Source: Plantago elongata (taxonomy: Eukaryota > Streptophyta > Magnoliopsida > Lamiales > Plantaginaceae). From it: a DNA stretch of 22,499 bases. The stretch lies in assembly GCA_036897095.1 (NCBI GenBank), contig JAYMSP010002785.1, positions 1-22,499 of the forward strand. Direction: 5' to 3'. Within the stretch, counting starts at the first letter, position 1. Every line of letters begins with the position of its first letter. Under the pieces are notes generated by a model. The model did not search any database and was not told where the DNA came from. It saw nothing but the letters and a program-made list of their open reading frames with translations. This document shows, one piece after another, positions 1 through 9,318 of this stretch. The translations under genes and the position numbers were made by a program.

Positions 1-768
1 TAATTTAAATTAAATTTGCATATATGAAAATAAATAAAAAATAATTAAAGTAAAAAAAGGGGGACACGTATCACTATCTCATAATTTATGAATATAAATT
101 GTTTAATATAATTCAAAAATATTTAAACAAATATAAAAAAAATATTTCACATTTTATTACATATAAGATAAATAAAAATTCAAAAACGTGATTTGCTACA
201 ATAAACTTTTCAATTGAGTGTTTGAATTTTGTAAGTGATTTTATTTTTTATTTTTTATAAATTACTTATTTTCAATAGAGATATATTTTTATATGGGTAA
301 TTCAGTAATATTGTTAAAATTTAGGATCTATTTGTAATTAACAAAGATTATAGTATTTACGTTTAGGTCCACCGTATTTCTGTTTTTTCAATGTAACACG
401 TGTCACGTAATTAAGCTGACACGAGTCACGAGGTACCTAAATTGGACACAATATTAACTTAAGGTATTAAAATTGGACGGTAACAACCAAATGTACCTTT
501 TTCAGAAATGTCACAACTTAAGGTACCTATTTCGAATTTTTTCCAAATAAAATGCCCACACATATATAAAAATTATTAATATCTCTTAAAACATTTCCTA
601 CCAAAAAATACAAGCATATCAATTTTAAACTTATAAATGGATCATCCCACGAGTCTTTATGTTTTTTCTTTCATATAATTATATATTTAATTAGTGGTAA
701 AATATATAAATTTATGTGTAATATTAAGATTGTGGGGACATCTTTCTTATTTATGGTTTATGAAAGTA
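1..768. other. AT-rich intergenic DNA, no gene seen
   Basis: No open frame here resembles a protein. The stretch is AT-rich with many short A and T runs. Around 425-530 the phrases ggtacctaaattggac, ggtattaaaattggac and ggtacctatttcg recur, which suggests an old repeat, but I could not define its ends. A 7-bp inverted repeat (CGTGTCA at 399-405, TGACACG at 417-423) lies just before them. Confidence 0.6.
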
Positions 769-796
769 CAAGTATTAACCCGTGTAGATGTCACGG
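769..796 (-). mobile_element. Possible Helitron 3' end (hairpin plus CTTG)
   Basis: Read on the minus strand, a short hairpin with stem CCGTG/CACGG (796-792 and 784-780, 7-nt loop) is followed after a GGTTAATA spacer by CTTG (772-769). Plant Helitrons end in a small GC-rich hairpin about 10-12 nt before CTRR, often with a CACGGG plus TTAATA-like context, so this looks like a one-base-decayed terminus. It lies downstream, in the sense of transcription, of the minus-strand Helitron helicase relic at 2258-3110. Linking the two is inference: no matching 5' end (TC) was found. Confidence 0.4.
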
Positions 797-2257
797 TATA
801 GTTTACTTTAAATTACAAATAAAAAAGGTATGACAAAATAAATGAATTAAAAAAGTAAGATAGTCAAACTTATTTATAAGAAACGTTGGTCGTAGTGTCT
901 GTGGGTAGTACATATTCATTCAAATACTATTACATTGAGTTTTTTTTATTACTAGAAATTGTAAAAATATGACTCATTCTTACAGTTATGTTTTGACGAA
1001 AGGGGTAAGATCCACCTTAAACTTATTTCGGATCATGCAGGTTGACAACATATATTTATATTTGGTCCTACCTTATCTATACCTCTTAAGCAGTCACAAT
1101 TAATTTCAAAAAAAATTTATCCCGTAAATCTGAACCAAATAAAATACAAATATATATACATTATGATAAAATGTAATCAATAGGGTTCCAACAACCAAAA
1201 TAATGTTTTTCTATAGAGAGAAAGTCGAAGAGAGCTTTTCTGCTTTACAAAGTATATTTCATATTCCCTTATTTCGAACGTGGTGGTATGTGGTCACCCC
1301 AGCACACACAAAACTTATTATTTTACATTATACATTATACGACTATGTTTTTTTTCAACCTATCCATTAGAACCCCCCCCCCCCCCCCCCCCCACCCCCA
1401 CACACACACACACAAACAACGGAATACATGTACAAACTGTTGTCATTCGGTTAAAATAGATTATGCATCATATATTCTTTTCTCCACTAAACAATTATCA
1501 TTCTCTTTATATTCTATACTTTTTGCATCGTTACGTTTTCTATCAAACTAACAATCATAAATCAATTAAAAAACTAATCCAATCAAATAACCTTAACAAA
1601 TATAAAACACATCACTTCCTTCTTACACACACCACTTTATTTTTACACACCTTGTATAATAACCTTATATGTTTTGAAATATATTCCAAATATATTCTTT
1701 TATGTATTCCACAAAAACGTCTCTCAAGTGTCACGGTAACCATGGAGAAATAAAACAACACCACTACCAAAATCGACTGTGTCCATAATAGTATGGTACA
1801 CAATCTTCGGCTCATCAATGAGATACGGATACAAATGGTTATGCTGCTCAATCATAAAGTCAACATCGTACAACATTTCTTCAAGTATTAGATCATTCAT
1901 GCCATTGTCTATCACTACACCGTCGAACATGGGATGGGTTGCTTCGAATATAATAACATACAATCAAACATAAGGACCAAAATGAAACACTAATATATAA
2001 TATGAAAGTTTTAGTTTTGGTACAATGACCGAAGCATAATGTAATATAGTTATTGAAACTTAAAAAAATACATCCAAAAGGTGAAGTACAATAATATAAT
2101 ACTAAGTATCCTACAACAATCCAAGAACATTGTGAATGTGTCCATTTGCTGCTCATCCAGTTCATATCCAAACCAAGTATATTTAGCTGCATGTAATATG
2201 CCAATATGTAATTATGAGTATATAAGTATATATATTGATTCCACGTTGAATAAGTTA
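797..2257. other. Region between Helitron helicase relic and possible 3' end, no gene
   Basis: If the Helitron reading is right, this is its 3' non-coding or captured section. It is AT-rich, with a C-run and CA microsatellite at 1373-1413. Several short open frames occur on both strands, but none shows a motif or domain I recognise. Confidence 0.45.
1373..1413. repeat. Poly-C tract followed by (CA)n microsatellite
   Basis: A run of 21 C is followed by A, five C, and then CA dinucleotides to about 1413. The run length is likely to vary between individuals and may be affected by sequencing error. Confidence 0.9.
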
Positions 2258-3110
2258 TTAAAAATTAAAGCACATCATATATATACCTAAAAGATTTCTA
2301 AAAATCTCCTTATAAACGACGTTGGTCGTTCTATTAGTGGGTTTTTCATCTTCATCTAAAACCAACACCTTGAGCCCTTTTATATGGGTGACTCTAAAAA
2401 ATGCAACATATAACTGATCATGACTGAAAACAGGTTTTGGTAGATACATGCCAACATAATTTAAAGACTGGCCTTGAGTTTTATTAATTGTCATGGCATA
2501 ACAAACATATATCGGAATTGTCTTCGCTGGAATCTGATACGAAACCTGGTAAGATCAGATGGTTTGAGAAGCATTCATGCAATAAATACCTTATGGCATG
2601 CACTCTTCCCATGCATCATCTTAGATTGTATGACATGAGTTCTGATCTTAGTAACAATTAGCCTCGTGCCATTACACAATTCATCCGCTTGGTCTACATT
2701 CCTGAGCAGCATGATTGGATAAACTCCTTTAGTCGAATTACATTGTTCGATATACCTGACGCCTTAATCGTGTTTAGGAACCCTGTTGTGTAGACATCTT
2801 CTCTATTAACAATGTCATATTTGTCGGGACATATGCTATATGAGCTCAAGAACTCGGTGGCATCCCCATATAATAGGGACATGTTATAATAATTGAGTTC
2901 ATGTATAACCTCATTAGTTGAGGCGAAAATGGGCCCATCATCAATATGGTATAAAATAGAAGGGCATGTGGATTTCACGATTGAATCTAATGGATCAGAT
3001 GATGACGAATGACTACAACATTAGGTGATTTGAATTCCACATCACCATCATTCGATTCACCCACTTCACCGTCGCCGACCTTCAACAACTAGTTTGCGAA
3101 CTCTTTATCT
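2258..3110 (-). pseudogene. Helitron PIF1-like helicase, C-terminal part, decayed
   Basis: In an intact Helitron the RepHel protein combines a rolling-circle Rep nuclease with a PIF1-type DNA helicase; only the helicase C-terminal part is seen here. Reading from 3110 down, the remnants are a DKEFAN-stop-LLKVGDGE segment, DPLDSIVKSTCPS, a block with LSSYSIC, FLNTIKASGIS, PIMLLRNVDQ, ELCNGTRLIVTKI, FQRRQF, then AMTINKTQGQSL followed by SHDQLYVAFFRVTHIKGLK, the typical end of the family. At least two in-frame stops (a TAG near 3090 where the family has Trp, a TGA near 2595 where it usually has Arg) and about three frameshifts (near 3000, 2730 and 2512) break the frame. No Rep domain was found. 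It is dead and could only move with help from another element. The assignment rests on remembered family motifs, but they are very distinctive. Confidence 0.85.
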
Positions 3111-3787
3111 CACGAATCTCAGTCGATGAGCTGCCTGACTGTTATTAGACATAAGAGCACATCCACTTAGCAAAATTTACATACAATAATTATTAATTAT
3201 ATAAGAAAATTATGCAAGTAATTTTATACCTGCAGATGCATGTTCTTGGTGAGCTTGAGTACACGACAATGGCTCCATATGTGTCTAGATGATGTGAGAG
3301 AGAGATGGACAATGTATTGCCTACTTCCTTTGAAGATGACATGCAATACATCCTGCGAAGGGTGAGCAAATAATCCGCCCAACCAACCCGCCTGCACAAA
3401 TCGCCCACATCTCATCTGCACTCACCGATTAATTTATTTTCCAGTTCGTCTCACAACAACATTCCTCAATGGTGAACAAATGCTCAATCTCATCTTGACT
3501 ACTCACACACAAGAAAGTCATAAATCGGATCATAGTTTCCAAAAATCTACTGCATGACGGCACACAAGATTCGACCTAAACCCTAGTTAGATTATGATCT
3601 CCGTTGTTCGGATTCTAGTGCAACAAGTTGGCTTGCAACTGTAAAAATTTCTTGACGATCCAACTATTGAACCATTAATTGAAAACTCCGTTTTACTCAG
3701 ACTTATGTGTGTTGTTAATGCTATATGAAAATTATATTTTCTTTACCAAAATCAGCCCAGATCACCTATGATATCAATATGATGCAA
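3111..3787. other. Non-coding stretch between Helitron and LINE relics
   Basis: No recognisable gene. The short open frames at 3193-3421 (minus) have no family signature. Close to the LINE boundary, a 21-bp phrase starting TATATGAAAATT occurs at 3722-3742 and again at 3795-3815, a 73-bp offset that crosses the proposed LINE start. Confidence 0.5.
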
Positions 3788-4438
3788 TCCTATATATATG
3801 AAAATTATATTTTCTCTCCAGACTTTTGGGAAGGTGACGTCCTCATTGCTGCTAAGTGGTCTATCCAGTTTCCTCTGAAACCTGGACCCAAGATAAAAAA
3901 TTTTAGCTGGCACAAACCTCCTCCTTCTTGGGTGAAAATCAATTCAGATGACTCATATAACAGTTCTTTAAGAAAAGGTGCCTCTGGTGGTGTTGTGAGG
4001 GATGAATATGGGAACATCATAATAGGCTACCAATCTTTTCTTGGGCAATCTTCCATCATCTTCGCAGAACTCATGGGAGTTTGGCAAGGTTTAAACTTGT
4101 GCACACAAAAAAACTATGACAAAATCTTAGTTGAGTCAGATTCTCAACTTGCCCTGTAGCTCATCTTGAAGCCAAACCAAAACTGGAACTGGAAGCTCTG
4201 TACCATTTTAACTAAGATTAGCCAACTATGTGTTAACAAAGAAGTGAGATTTCTCCACTTGTATAGAGAAGACAATATTGTAGCAGATTTTCTGGCTAAA
4301 GAGGCACTTGAGGAGATGAGAACTCTATTAATTGAACCAGCTGATCTACCAATTAGAGTTAGGCAAATTTATACTTCAGAATATCAAAAGTCTGTACTTC
4401 ATTTGGTACACTCTGCAGAGAAGGTTGATAATTCTTGA
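3788..4438 (+). pseudogene. LINE ORF2 C-terminal RNase H domain, one nonsense codon
   Basis: This is a plant-type RNase H (RVT_3-like) domain, which in LINEs degrades the RNA strand of the RNA/DNA hybrid during reverse transcription. The frame reads KPPPSWVKINSDDS, GGVVRDEYGNIIIGY, then FAELMGVWQGLNL, VESDSQLAL, then EDNIVADFLAKEA, and a DLPIRVRQIY tail typical of LINE ORF2 ends. The four acidic positions of the D-E-D-D centre are all present: Asp at 3947-3949, Glu at 4066-4068, Asp at 4139-4141, Asp at 4286-4288. One in-frame TAG (4157-4159) follows SQLAL, a likely CAG-to-TAG change. The frame then stays open to the TGA at 4436-4438. A lone RNase H gene is an alternative, but the LINE 3' end downstream makes a truncated insertion more likely. 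Confidence 0.82.
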
Positions 4439-4902
4439 TAACAGGTGTTTCCTTCTTTTGACACATTCTGCATCTCAATTGGTTCACTCTGCAGTCTTGG
4501 TGGGTATTCTCTTCAGGCCATGGCTTCCTTCCACCTTCCACATTTTCAGTTTGTTTGTCTTTGATACATTTTGTAGAAATCCCCTGATTGTTTTAAAAGC
4601 CAAATTTCTAGGCAAAAAAGGCAAATGGCATGAAAACAGATTATGGCCAATTAGTTCTTCCCAGCCAAAAAAAAATCTTATCCATTCTTCAGGGGTAAAA
4701 AACATGTTAGATGGATGCTTGTGCAAAAAAAAAAGAATAATACACAAGGCTGGGAGGTGTTTTTGTTATTTTTCAATCATTCAATCTTTTGTCTGTAGGA
4801 TTCCTCAGTCCTGTGTCACCATAGTGTCTGCATTTGTTCTCACTTTAACATACATTGGCACTTGCATTTGATCTTTTCTGCATCCATTATTTGCAATAGC
4901 AT

Positions 4903-5107
4903 TCACACTCATGGCTGCATTCCCTCTTCACTCTTCATTCTTCATGGCTGCAGTCACTCTTCACTCTTCACCTCTTATGCATTCACTCATGGCTGCATTC
5001 ATTCTCCACTCTTCCCTCCTCACACTCAGGGCTACATTCAACCTTCATTCTTCACACTTAGTCCTGTGTCATCATAGCTGCATTTCCTCTTCACTCTTGA
5101 TTCTTCA
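4903..5107 (+). repeat. Degenerate CTCTTCACTCTTCA / ATGGCTGCATTC repeats
   Basis: Roughly five imperfect units alternate a CACTCATGGCTGCATTC-like phrase with CTCTTCACTCTTCATTCTT-like phrases. Unit length is about 35-45 bases and varies. They lie in the LINE 3' region. Confidence 0.75.
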
Positions 5108-6188
5108 AATTCTTTTTGCATTTGTTTTGAGTACTTGGAGTTAAGGAGGTGGAGTAGAACACTGAAAAAGGAAGGAGAATGCAAAAAAATAATATTACAG
5201 TTGAAAAAAGAAAAACATGTTGAAGGGAACTGTAAAAAAGGAATATACAGTCTAAAAGAGGTCAAAAATAGAAGGAAAAAGACCCAAAAAGCTGCCATGA
5301 TCTTGTTTTGCTGTGGTGAAATTAGTTATTACTCTTATAGGCAAACACTTGGATTTTCTACCATGTTTTCAGGATTTCACGTAGCACATCTTTTAACTGT
5401 ACTTTTCAGCAGGCTTTCTCTTCTTCTAGCACAATAGGAACTGCAATATATTTCCACTTTGCAAAACTTATTCAAACCTGCGGTTTGTGCCACCTCAGTT
5501 GCTCAGAGCTGGGAAGTTGTAATTTGTTTGTTCATACCATACTCATGCTTTTCTGAGTTTAAGCTTAGTTGTTACTTGATTAGTAAGGTGGAACTGTTTT
5601 TAGGGGAGGGAAGGAGCATCTTCAGTAGAATGGTTAGGGTTGGAGGGGCTCTAACCCTTCTGCAGTCTCTTTGTTGCATTCATGCATACTTGTGAGTGAC
5701 TGGGACATTAGAAATGGCATATTGTTGTTAATTTACCTGATGAGGAGAGTTCCCCTGCCTCTCCTCACACTAGTGCAAATACTCTATGGTTTTCTGCATT
5801 TTCTTTCCTCAATCTCCATTTCTGCTAGGCCTCACACTTATCTTCTTCTGCACACTACTGAGAAACATTATTCTGCAGGATGTCATGGACATGAGTTTGG
5901 TTGCATTATACTTATTGTTCAAACCAATAGACATGTGTTTATGTTTTTTTACTGGTGTTGGAGTTGAGAGGGATAGGCCCTCACTTTGTGGTCATTTTTT
6001 TTCCATTTCCTGGTGTAACTGTGATGAAGATTTGGAGAGTTTCAAGGAGCTTTAAGGCCCCTGCAGTTTGGTCCTTTTTTGGCTTACTAGAGGATGGTCT
6101 AGTTATTTTCCTAGTCTGCATTGTAGCTGTTCAAAATATTGGGGAGTTAATAGGCATGGAAAAGGAACTGCACATTCATACTGTTGTG

Positions 6189-6350
6189 CAGGCTCAAACT
6201 GCTGACTGCAGACCCAAAATGCAGTTTCAAACTGGAACTTCATGGTTACTTTGAGCTGTAAACTCAAACTGCAGTGCAGACTGGAACAGAACTGGCAGCA
6301 CCTGGAACTTCATAGCAATTGTAGTCTCAAACTGCAGACTCAAACTATGG
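6189..6350 (+). repeat. CTCAAACTGCAG short degenerate repeats
   Basis: CTCAAACTGC, TTTCAAACTGGAACTTCAT, AAACTCAAACTGCAG, CTGGAACTTCATAG and GTCTCAAACTGCAGACTCAAACT recur irregularly. This looks like slippage-generated simple DNA in the LINE 3' region, and it is rich in PstI-like CTGCAG. Confidence 0.7.
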
Positions 6351-6400
6351 TAGCACATGGAATCTTTGTCTATGATCAATGTTACTGCAGATTCAAAGTT

Positions 6401-6569
6401 GGCACGATGGTTGACATGATGGTTAGCACAATCCCTGGCACGATGGTTGACACAATCTTTGTCTGTGGGAACAATCTCTGGCACGATGGCTGGCACAGTC
6501 CCTGGCACGATCCATGGCATGATGGCTGGCACAATCCATTGTACGATCATTGGCACGATCCCTGGCACC
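6401..6569 (+). repeat. GGCACGATGG / GGCACAATCC minisatellite
   Basis: At least ten copies of a short unit of the form (T)GGCAC(G/A)AT(G/C)(G/C), mostly spaced about 12-20 bases apart, sometimes joined by CTGGCTGGCAC. The copies differ, so the array is old or was never exact. It is the third repeat block in the LINE 3' region. Confidence 0.8.
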
Positions 6570-6812
6570 ATTGTTTTGATTTCCACACTGTGGCACGGAG
6601 CTTTCCTTTTGGGATCACTTGCAAGGCTTTTGACACACATGTTCCATATATTTTAACTAAGACTTGCAAGGATCTTGTATATTTTGTAGATGGTGTTTCT
6701 ATGATAGCTAGGTTAGCTAGTTGGGCATTTTGGTGGGATGTAATTATCTTGCGACTTTTGATGTACGCGAGTTCCTTCAAATTGCCATGATTAGCATATA
6801 TATATAAAATCT

Positions 6813-6828
6813 GAGAGCTTAGGCTCTC
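6813..6828 (+). other. LINE 3'-terminal stem-loop
   Basis: Perfect 6-bp stem GAGAGC/GCTCTC with a TTAG loop, six bases before the A13 tail. In plant LINEs a hairpin in this place is thought to help the reverse transcriptase recognise its own transcript. That role is family knowledge and is not shown here. Confidence 0.7.
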
Positions 6829-6847
6829 TTTCATAAAAAAAAAAAAA

Positions 6848-7644
6848 TGATGCAACGTGCGTGATTGGATTCACGAACGATAAACTCAAGACTTCGTCAA
6901 AAGAATACCGAGAACTGACTAAAAACTCATAGATTTAACATAATACTGATAATTGATGGATTCAGATTCAACAGAATGCCAATAATTGATGGATTATGAT
7001 TCGTCTTCACATGAATACCGAAATTGACATATTTGGAGGAACACCTCAATTTGTCATATAATATTTCAGAACTAATCTAACGAAACAATGAAGAAGTACT
7101 TAAATAGTAAAGCTGCTACCAAAATACACAAACAACAAAAAGGTCATAGTAAATAAAGAAAATACAACTATGATCCCTGACATTCTACATCTAATTTAAC
7201 GCTATTCGTTCCACGTATAAACAAAGACTATAAGCACAATAGTTTACTGAAATTTAATGCATTCGAGAAACTAACATCAAATTATTTTATCAATCCTGCA
7301 CTCATATAGTTCTAAGTGTACCTTAACACACCACCTTTCAATTTCCACATAAGAAAACATCAAGTTATTTTTATTAATCCTACACTCACATAGATCTTAG
7401 TGTACCTCAACACACAACCTTTCAGTTTCTGCATAAGAATATTAAAAGATACATAATGTTAGAATAAACGTAGTACAATTTATGGTACGATAATGTAAAA
7501 TATAAAATAACTGAAAAACGATGTAAAAGTTGAAATGTCATTTTAGTAAGTGAGAATGGCATTTGAGTAGTTAGTTGAAACTTGAATGTCATTGTTAGTC
7601 GCGAAAAAACCCTTTTTATCTTTTTGTCATCACAAAATGACCAT
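6848..7644 (+). promoter_or_regulatory. AGO1: AGO1 upstream region
   Basis: This gene-free stretch lies between the LINE tail and the TATA box and must hold the proximal AGO1 promoter. It includes the 83-bp tandem duplication at 7275-7440. Short repeats also occur upstream: ATAATTGATGGATT at 6949 and 6982, and a GAATACCGA phrase near 6903 and 7013. I did not identify a specific transcription-factor site with confidence. Confidence 0.5.
7275..7440 (+). repeat. 83-bp imperfect tandem duplication in AGO1 promoter
   Basis: Copy 1 is 7275-7357 and copy 2 is 7358-7440, directly adjacent. They share CATCAA(A/G)TTATTTT, ACTCA(T/C)ATAG(T/A)TCT, AGTGTACCT(T/C)AACACA and ACCTTTCA(A/G)TTTC. About one base in seven differs, so the duplication is not recent. 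It ends about 205 bp upstream of the TATA box. Confidence 0.88.
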
Positions 7645-7654
7645 CTATATAAAT
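7645..7654 (+). promoter_or_regulatory. AGO1: TATA box of AGO1
   Basis: CTATATAAAT fits the plant TATA consensus and lies about 30 bases before a run (AGAAGAACACACAG, 7671 on) suitable for a transcription start. The start site itself is inferred. Confidence 0.6.
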
Positions 7655-7674
7655 TAGGTGTTTCCCGTACAGAA

Positions 7675-7756
7675 GAACACACAGTTCACAGTGTTGGTGC
7701 GTGTAGAAAAACCTTTCAGATTTTTCCGATCTAAACCCGTTTGTTTCTCTCTCAAG
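7675..7756 (+). other. AGO1: AGO1 5' UTR, non-coding first exon
   Basis: This is the predicted leader exon from the inferred start to a donor at CTCAAG|GTGAAA (GT at 7757-7758). No ATG occurs in the exon or in the 8 bases joined from 8706 to 8713, so the spliced leader would have no upstream ORF. Both ends are inferred, since no transcript data are available. Confidence 0.5.
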
Positions 7757-8705
7757 GTGAAATAAATAATTGTCTATCATCGTTCAGTGTAGAGTAAATA
7801 GATACTATTTTCTCAATTTCGCCAACTGTAAACATTTTTCCATTTTTTTTTCGATTGTTCAATGGTGAATTAGGGTTGGATCTGTGTTTCTTCAATTTCT
7901 TCTGCCAATCGTTGTAGACTGTTGTTCATGATTTCGTGCTCAGAGTTTTCCTCATTGTTCGACAAGTTTCTTTTGGTGACTTTTGCTATACCTAATACTA
8001 GGTCATTTGTGCGCTTGTGAAGTTTTGCTTTTGTGTTTACGTTTCTGGTTTACAGATGCAAGTCGATGTTCTCTTCATTTGAGTTTTGATTCTTTTTTTT
8101 TTTTTTGGCTGTGAACTGGTGATTTTATTTTTTATTTTTTTAGCTTTCTGCTAGTAGGCGTGTCTTGTTCTTCTATTGCTACTGTTAGTTGAGCTTCTGA
8201 TCCTGAGATTAAGATAGCAAGGATTCTCCGATTCTGTTAGCTGACTCGGTAAACGTTTTTTTAGTTTTTTTGGAAAGTCTGTGTTGTGGTTTAATTTGTG
8301 TTTTGGTAGTGTTGCTTCCTTTTAATGCTTGGGGGATTAGTGTTGGCAAGTCGATGTTATGGTTCACTATGAGCTTCGGCAGTATGTTGCTCTGTTTTAG
8401 TGATGAGAGTTTGGTATTGGTTTGGAAGTTATTGCTTATGTGAGTACTATTCATTTCATGGTGTCGTTTGCTTAATGGCGTTTTACAACTACTACCTGCA
8501 GCTTGTTTAGAGTTGTGTTCCTTTTATGGTTCGGATGCAATTGATTCTAATATGTTAGTATCATTCTTCTTCTGACAAGTGAAAAAAGGAAATTATAATT
8601 GTCCGAATGTGTTAGTTTCTACTATCCTTTTTTGCCCTGTCGGCTGTCACATGAATCCTGCCAGATACTGTTGCATTTAACTGTCTGTTTATGTGATTTG
8701 TATAG
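7757..8705 (+). other. AGO1: AGO1 leader intron
   Basis: The acceptor TTGTATAG|TTTCCAACATGG lies eight bases before the start codon. The 949-bp intron is T-rich, as leader introns that raise expression of plant housekeeping genes often are. The acceptor is more certain than the donor, and other GT sites in 7757-8050 are possible. Confidence 0.5.
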
Positions 8706-8713
8706 TTTCCAAC

Positions 8714-9318
8714 ATGGTGAGAAAGAGGCGAACTGAACCTTCTGGCACTGGGGAGAGTTCTAACCCCCAGGAAGGTGGTGTTCAACGGCCACCAGCACAA
8801 CAACCGCAACGGCCACAAGCACAACAACCGCAACGACCACAACCACAACAACCACAGCAGCCCCAGCAACCAATGCAAACTCAACAGCAAGGAGGAAGAG
8901 GCTGGGCACAGCAAAGGGGAGGTTTTGGTGGCCGAGGTGGGCCAGGCGGCAGAGCACCTCCACAGCAGTACCATGGTGGCCCTCCGGAGCTTCAGCAGGG
9001 TCGGGGTGGTCCACAATATCAACGAGGGGGTCCACCAACTCAGCAGCGTGGTGGATATGTAGGTGGCCGCGGTGCATTTCCTGCTGGTGCGCCATCAAGG
9101 CTGCCAGGCTCCGACCTGCAGCAAGCGAGCCAGTCTCCGCATCAAGCAGTGGTGGCGCCTCCATATCAAGAACCTGTATCCCCAGGTGCAGGACCCAGCT
9201 CTTCTCCCCAGCCACTGGAGCCATCACCATTGGATGTTGTTGAGCCAATTCAGCGCCTCTCTCTCTCCACAGAAGTGGCTCCAAGTCAAGAAATGCATCC
9301 TGCTTCTAGCAAGTCAGT
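8714..9318 (+). other. AGO1: AGO1 disordered N-terminal extension (exon 1)
   Basis: Residues 1 to about 202. A basic start (MVRKRR) leads to a Gln/Pro block (about residues 27-56, imperfect QQPQRPQ repeats, at 8792-8880 in DNA) and then a Gly/Arg/Gln region with RGG and GGRG motifs to about residue 125. In Arabidopsis this part carries nuclear localisation and export signals and is methylated at Arg in RG motifs. Those roles are inferred here from the shared composition. The CAACAACCGCAACG-type DNA repeats probably vary in number between relatives. Confidence 0.8.

Larger units (their letters stand above)
4439..6834 (+). other. Long repeat-rich 3' region of the LINE
   Basis: About 2.4 kb lie between the RNase H stop and the A tail. 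There is no protein signature. The open frames seen here are products of biased composition. The part near 4900-5110 is pyrimidine-rich with degenerate repeats, and parts near 6190-6570 contain two further families of short repeats (see separate entries). The last 250 bases before the tail, including the TTGGTGGGATGTAATTATCTT phrase, resemble the closing part of plant LINE 3' UTRs. Confidence 0.55.
3788..6847 (+). mobile_element. 5'-truncated LINE (L1-like, RNase H-bearing) retrotransposon
   Basis: The element starts inside the C-terminal part of a plant LINE ORF2. It continues through an RNase H domain and a long repeat-rich 3' region, and ends in a short hairpin (GAGAGC 6813-6818, TTAG loop, GCTCTC 6823-6828), TTTCAT and 13 A residues (6835-6847). 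Plant L1-type LINEs often close with such a gag-gctt-ctc hairpin before the A tail. ATGATGCAA occurs at 3779-3787 and again at 6847-6855, directly flanking both ends, and is a candidate 9-bp target duplication. It is short enough to be chance, since the last A is shared with the tail. No reverse transcriptase or endonuclease is present, so the copy is incapable of autonomous movement. A 3' region of about 2.4 kb after the RNase H stop is unusually long for a plant LINE. Confidence 0.72.

Noticed and set aside
399..423. CGTGTCA/TGACACG inverted repeat as a transposon end
   Set aside because: The stem is only 7 bp, and there is no matching partner or target duplication nearby.
1724..1963. 79-codon minus-strand frame (MYVIIFEATHPMFDG...) in the possible Helitron
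   Set aside because: It has a less biased composition than its neighbours and could be captured coding DNA, but I recognise no domain and the frame is short.
3193..3421. Minus-strand open frames upstream of the Helitron helicase relic
   Set aside because: They do not continue the helicase in any frame and have no Rep or RPA motif.
4332..6254. Several overlapping open frames after the RNase H stop
   Set aside because: They have no domain signatures, are rich in Phe, Ser and Cys as expected from pyrimidine-rich DNA, and lie in the LINE 3' region.
6401..6569. Short spaced repeats resembling a CRISPR array
   Set aside because: The units are too short and uneven, the spacers are themselves repeat-derived, and the DNA is plant nuclear.
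6227..6790. Open frames of 137-182 codons over the GGCACGATGG repeats, both strands
   Set aside because: Their length comes from stop-poor tandem repeats. The peptides are repetitive (MTVP or WHDP types) and match no family I know.
8693..8713. In-frame upstream ATG seven codons before the AGO1 start
   Set aside because: It lies before the TATAG acceptor (8705) in the leader intron, and plant AGO1 proteins begin MVRKRR.
8760..9284. 174-codon antisense open frame opposite AGO1 exon 1
   Set aside because: It is the mirror of the Gln/Gly-rich coding repeats. It has low-complexity Val and Leu runs and no independent motif.
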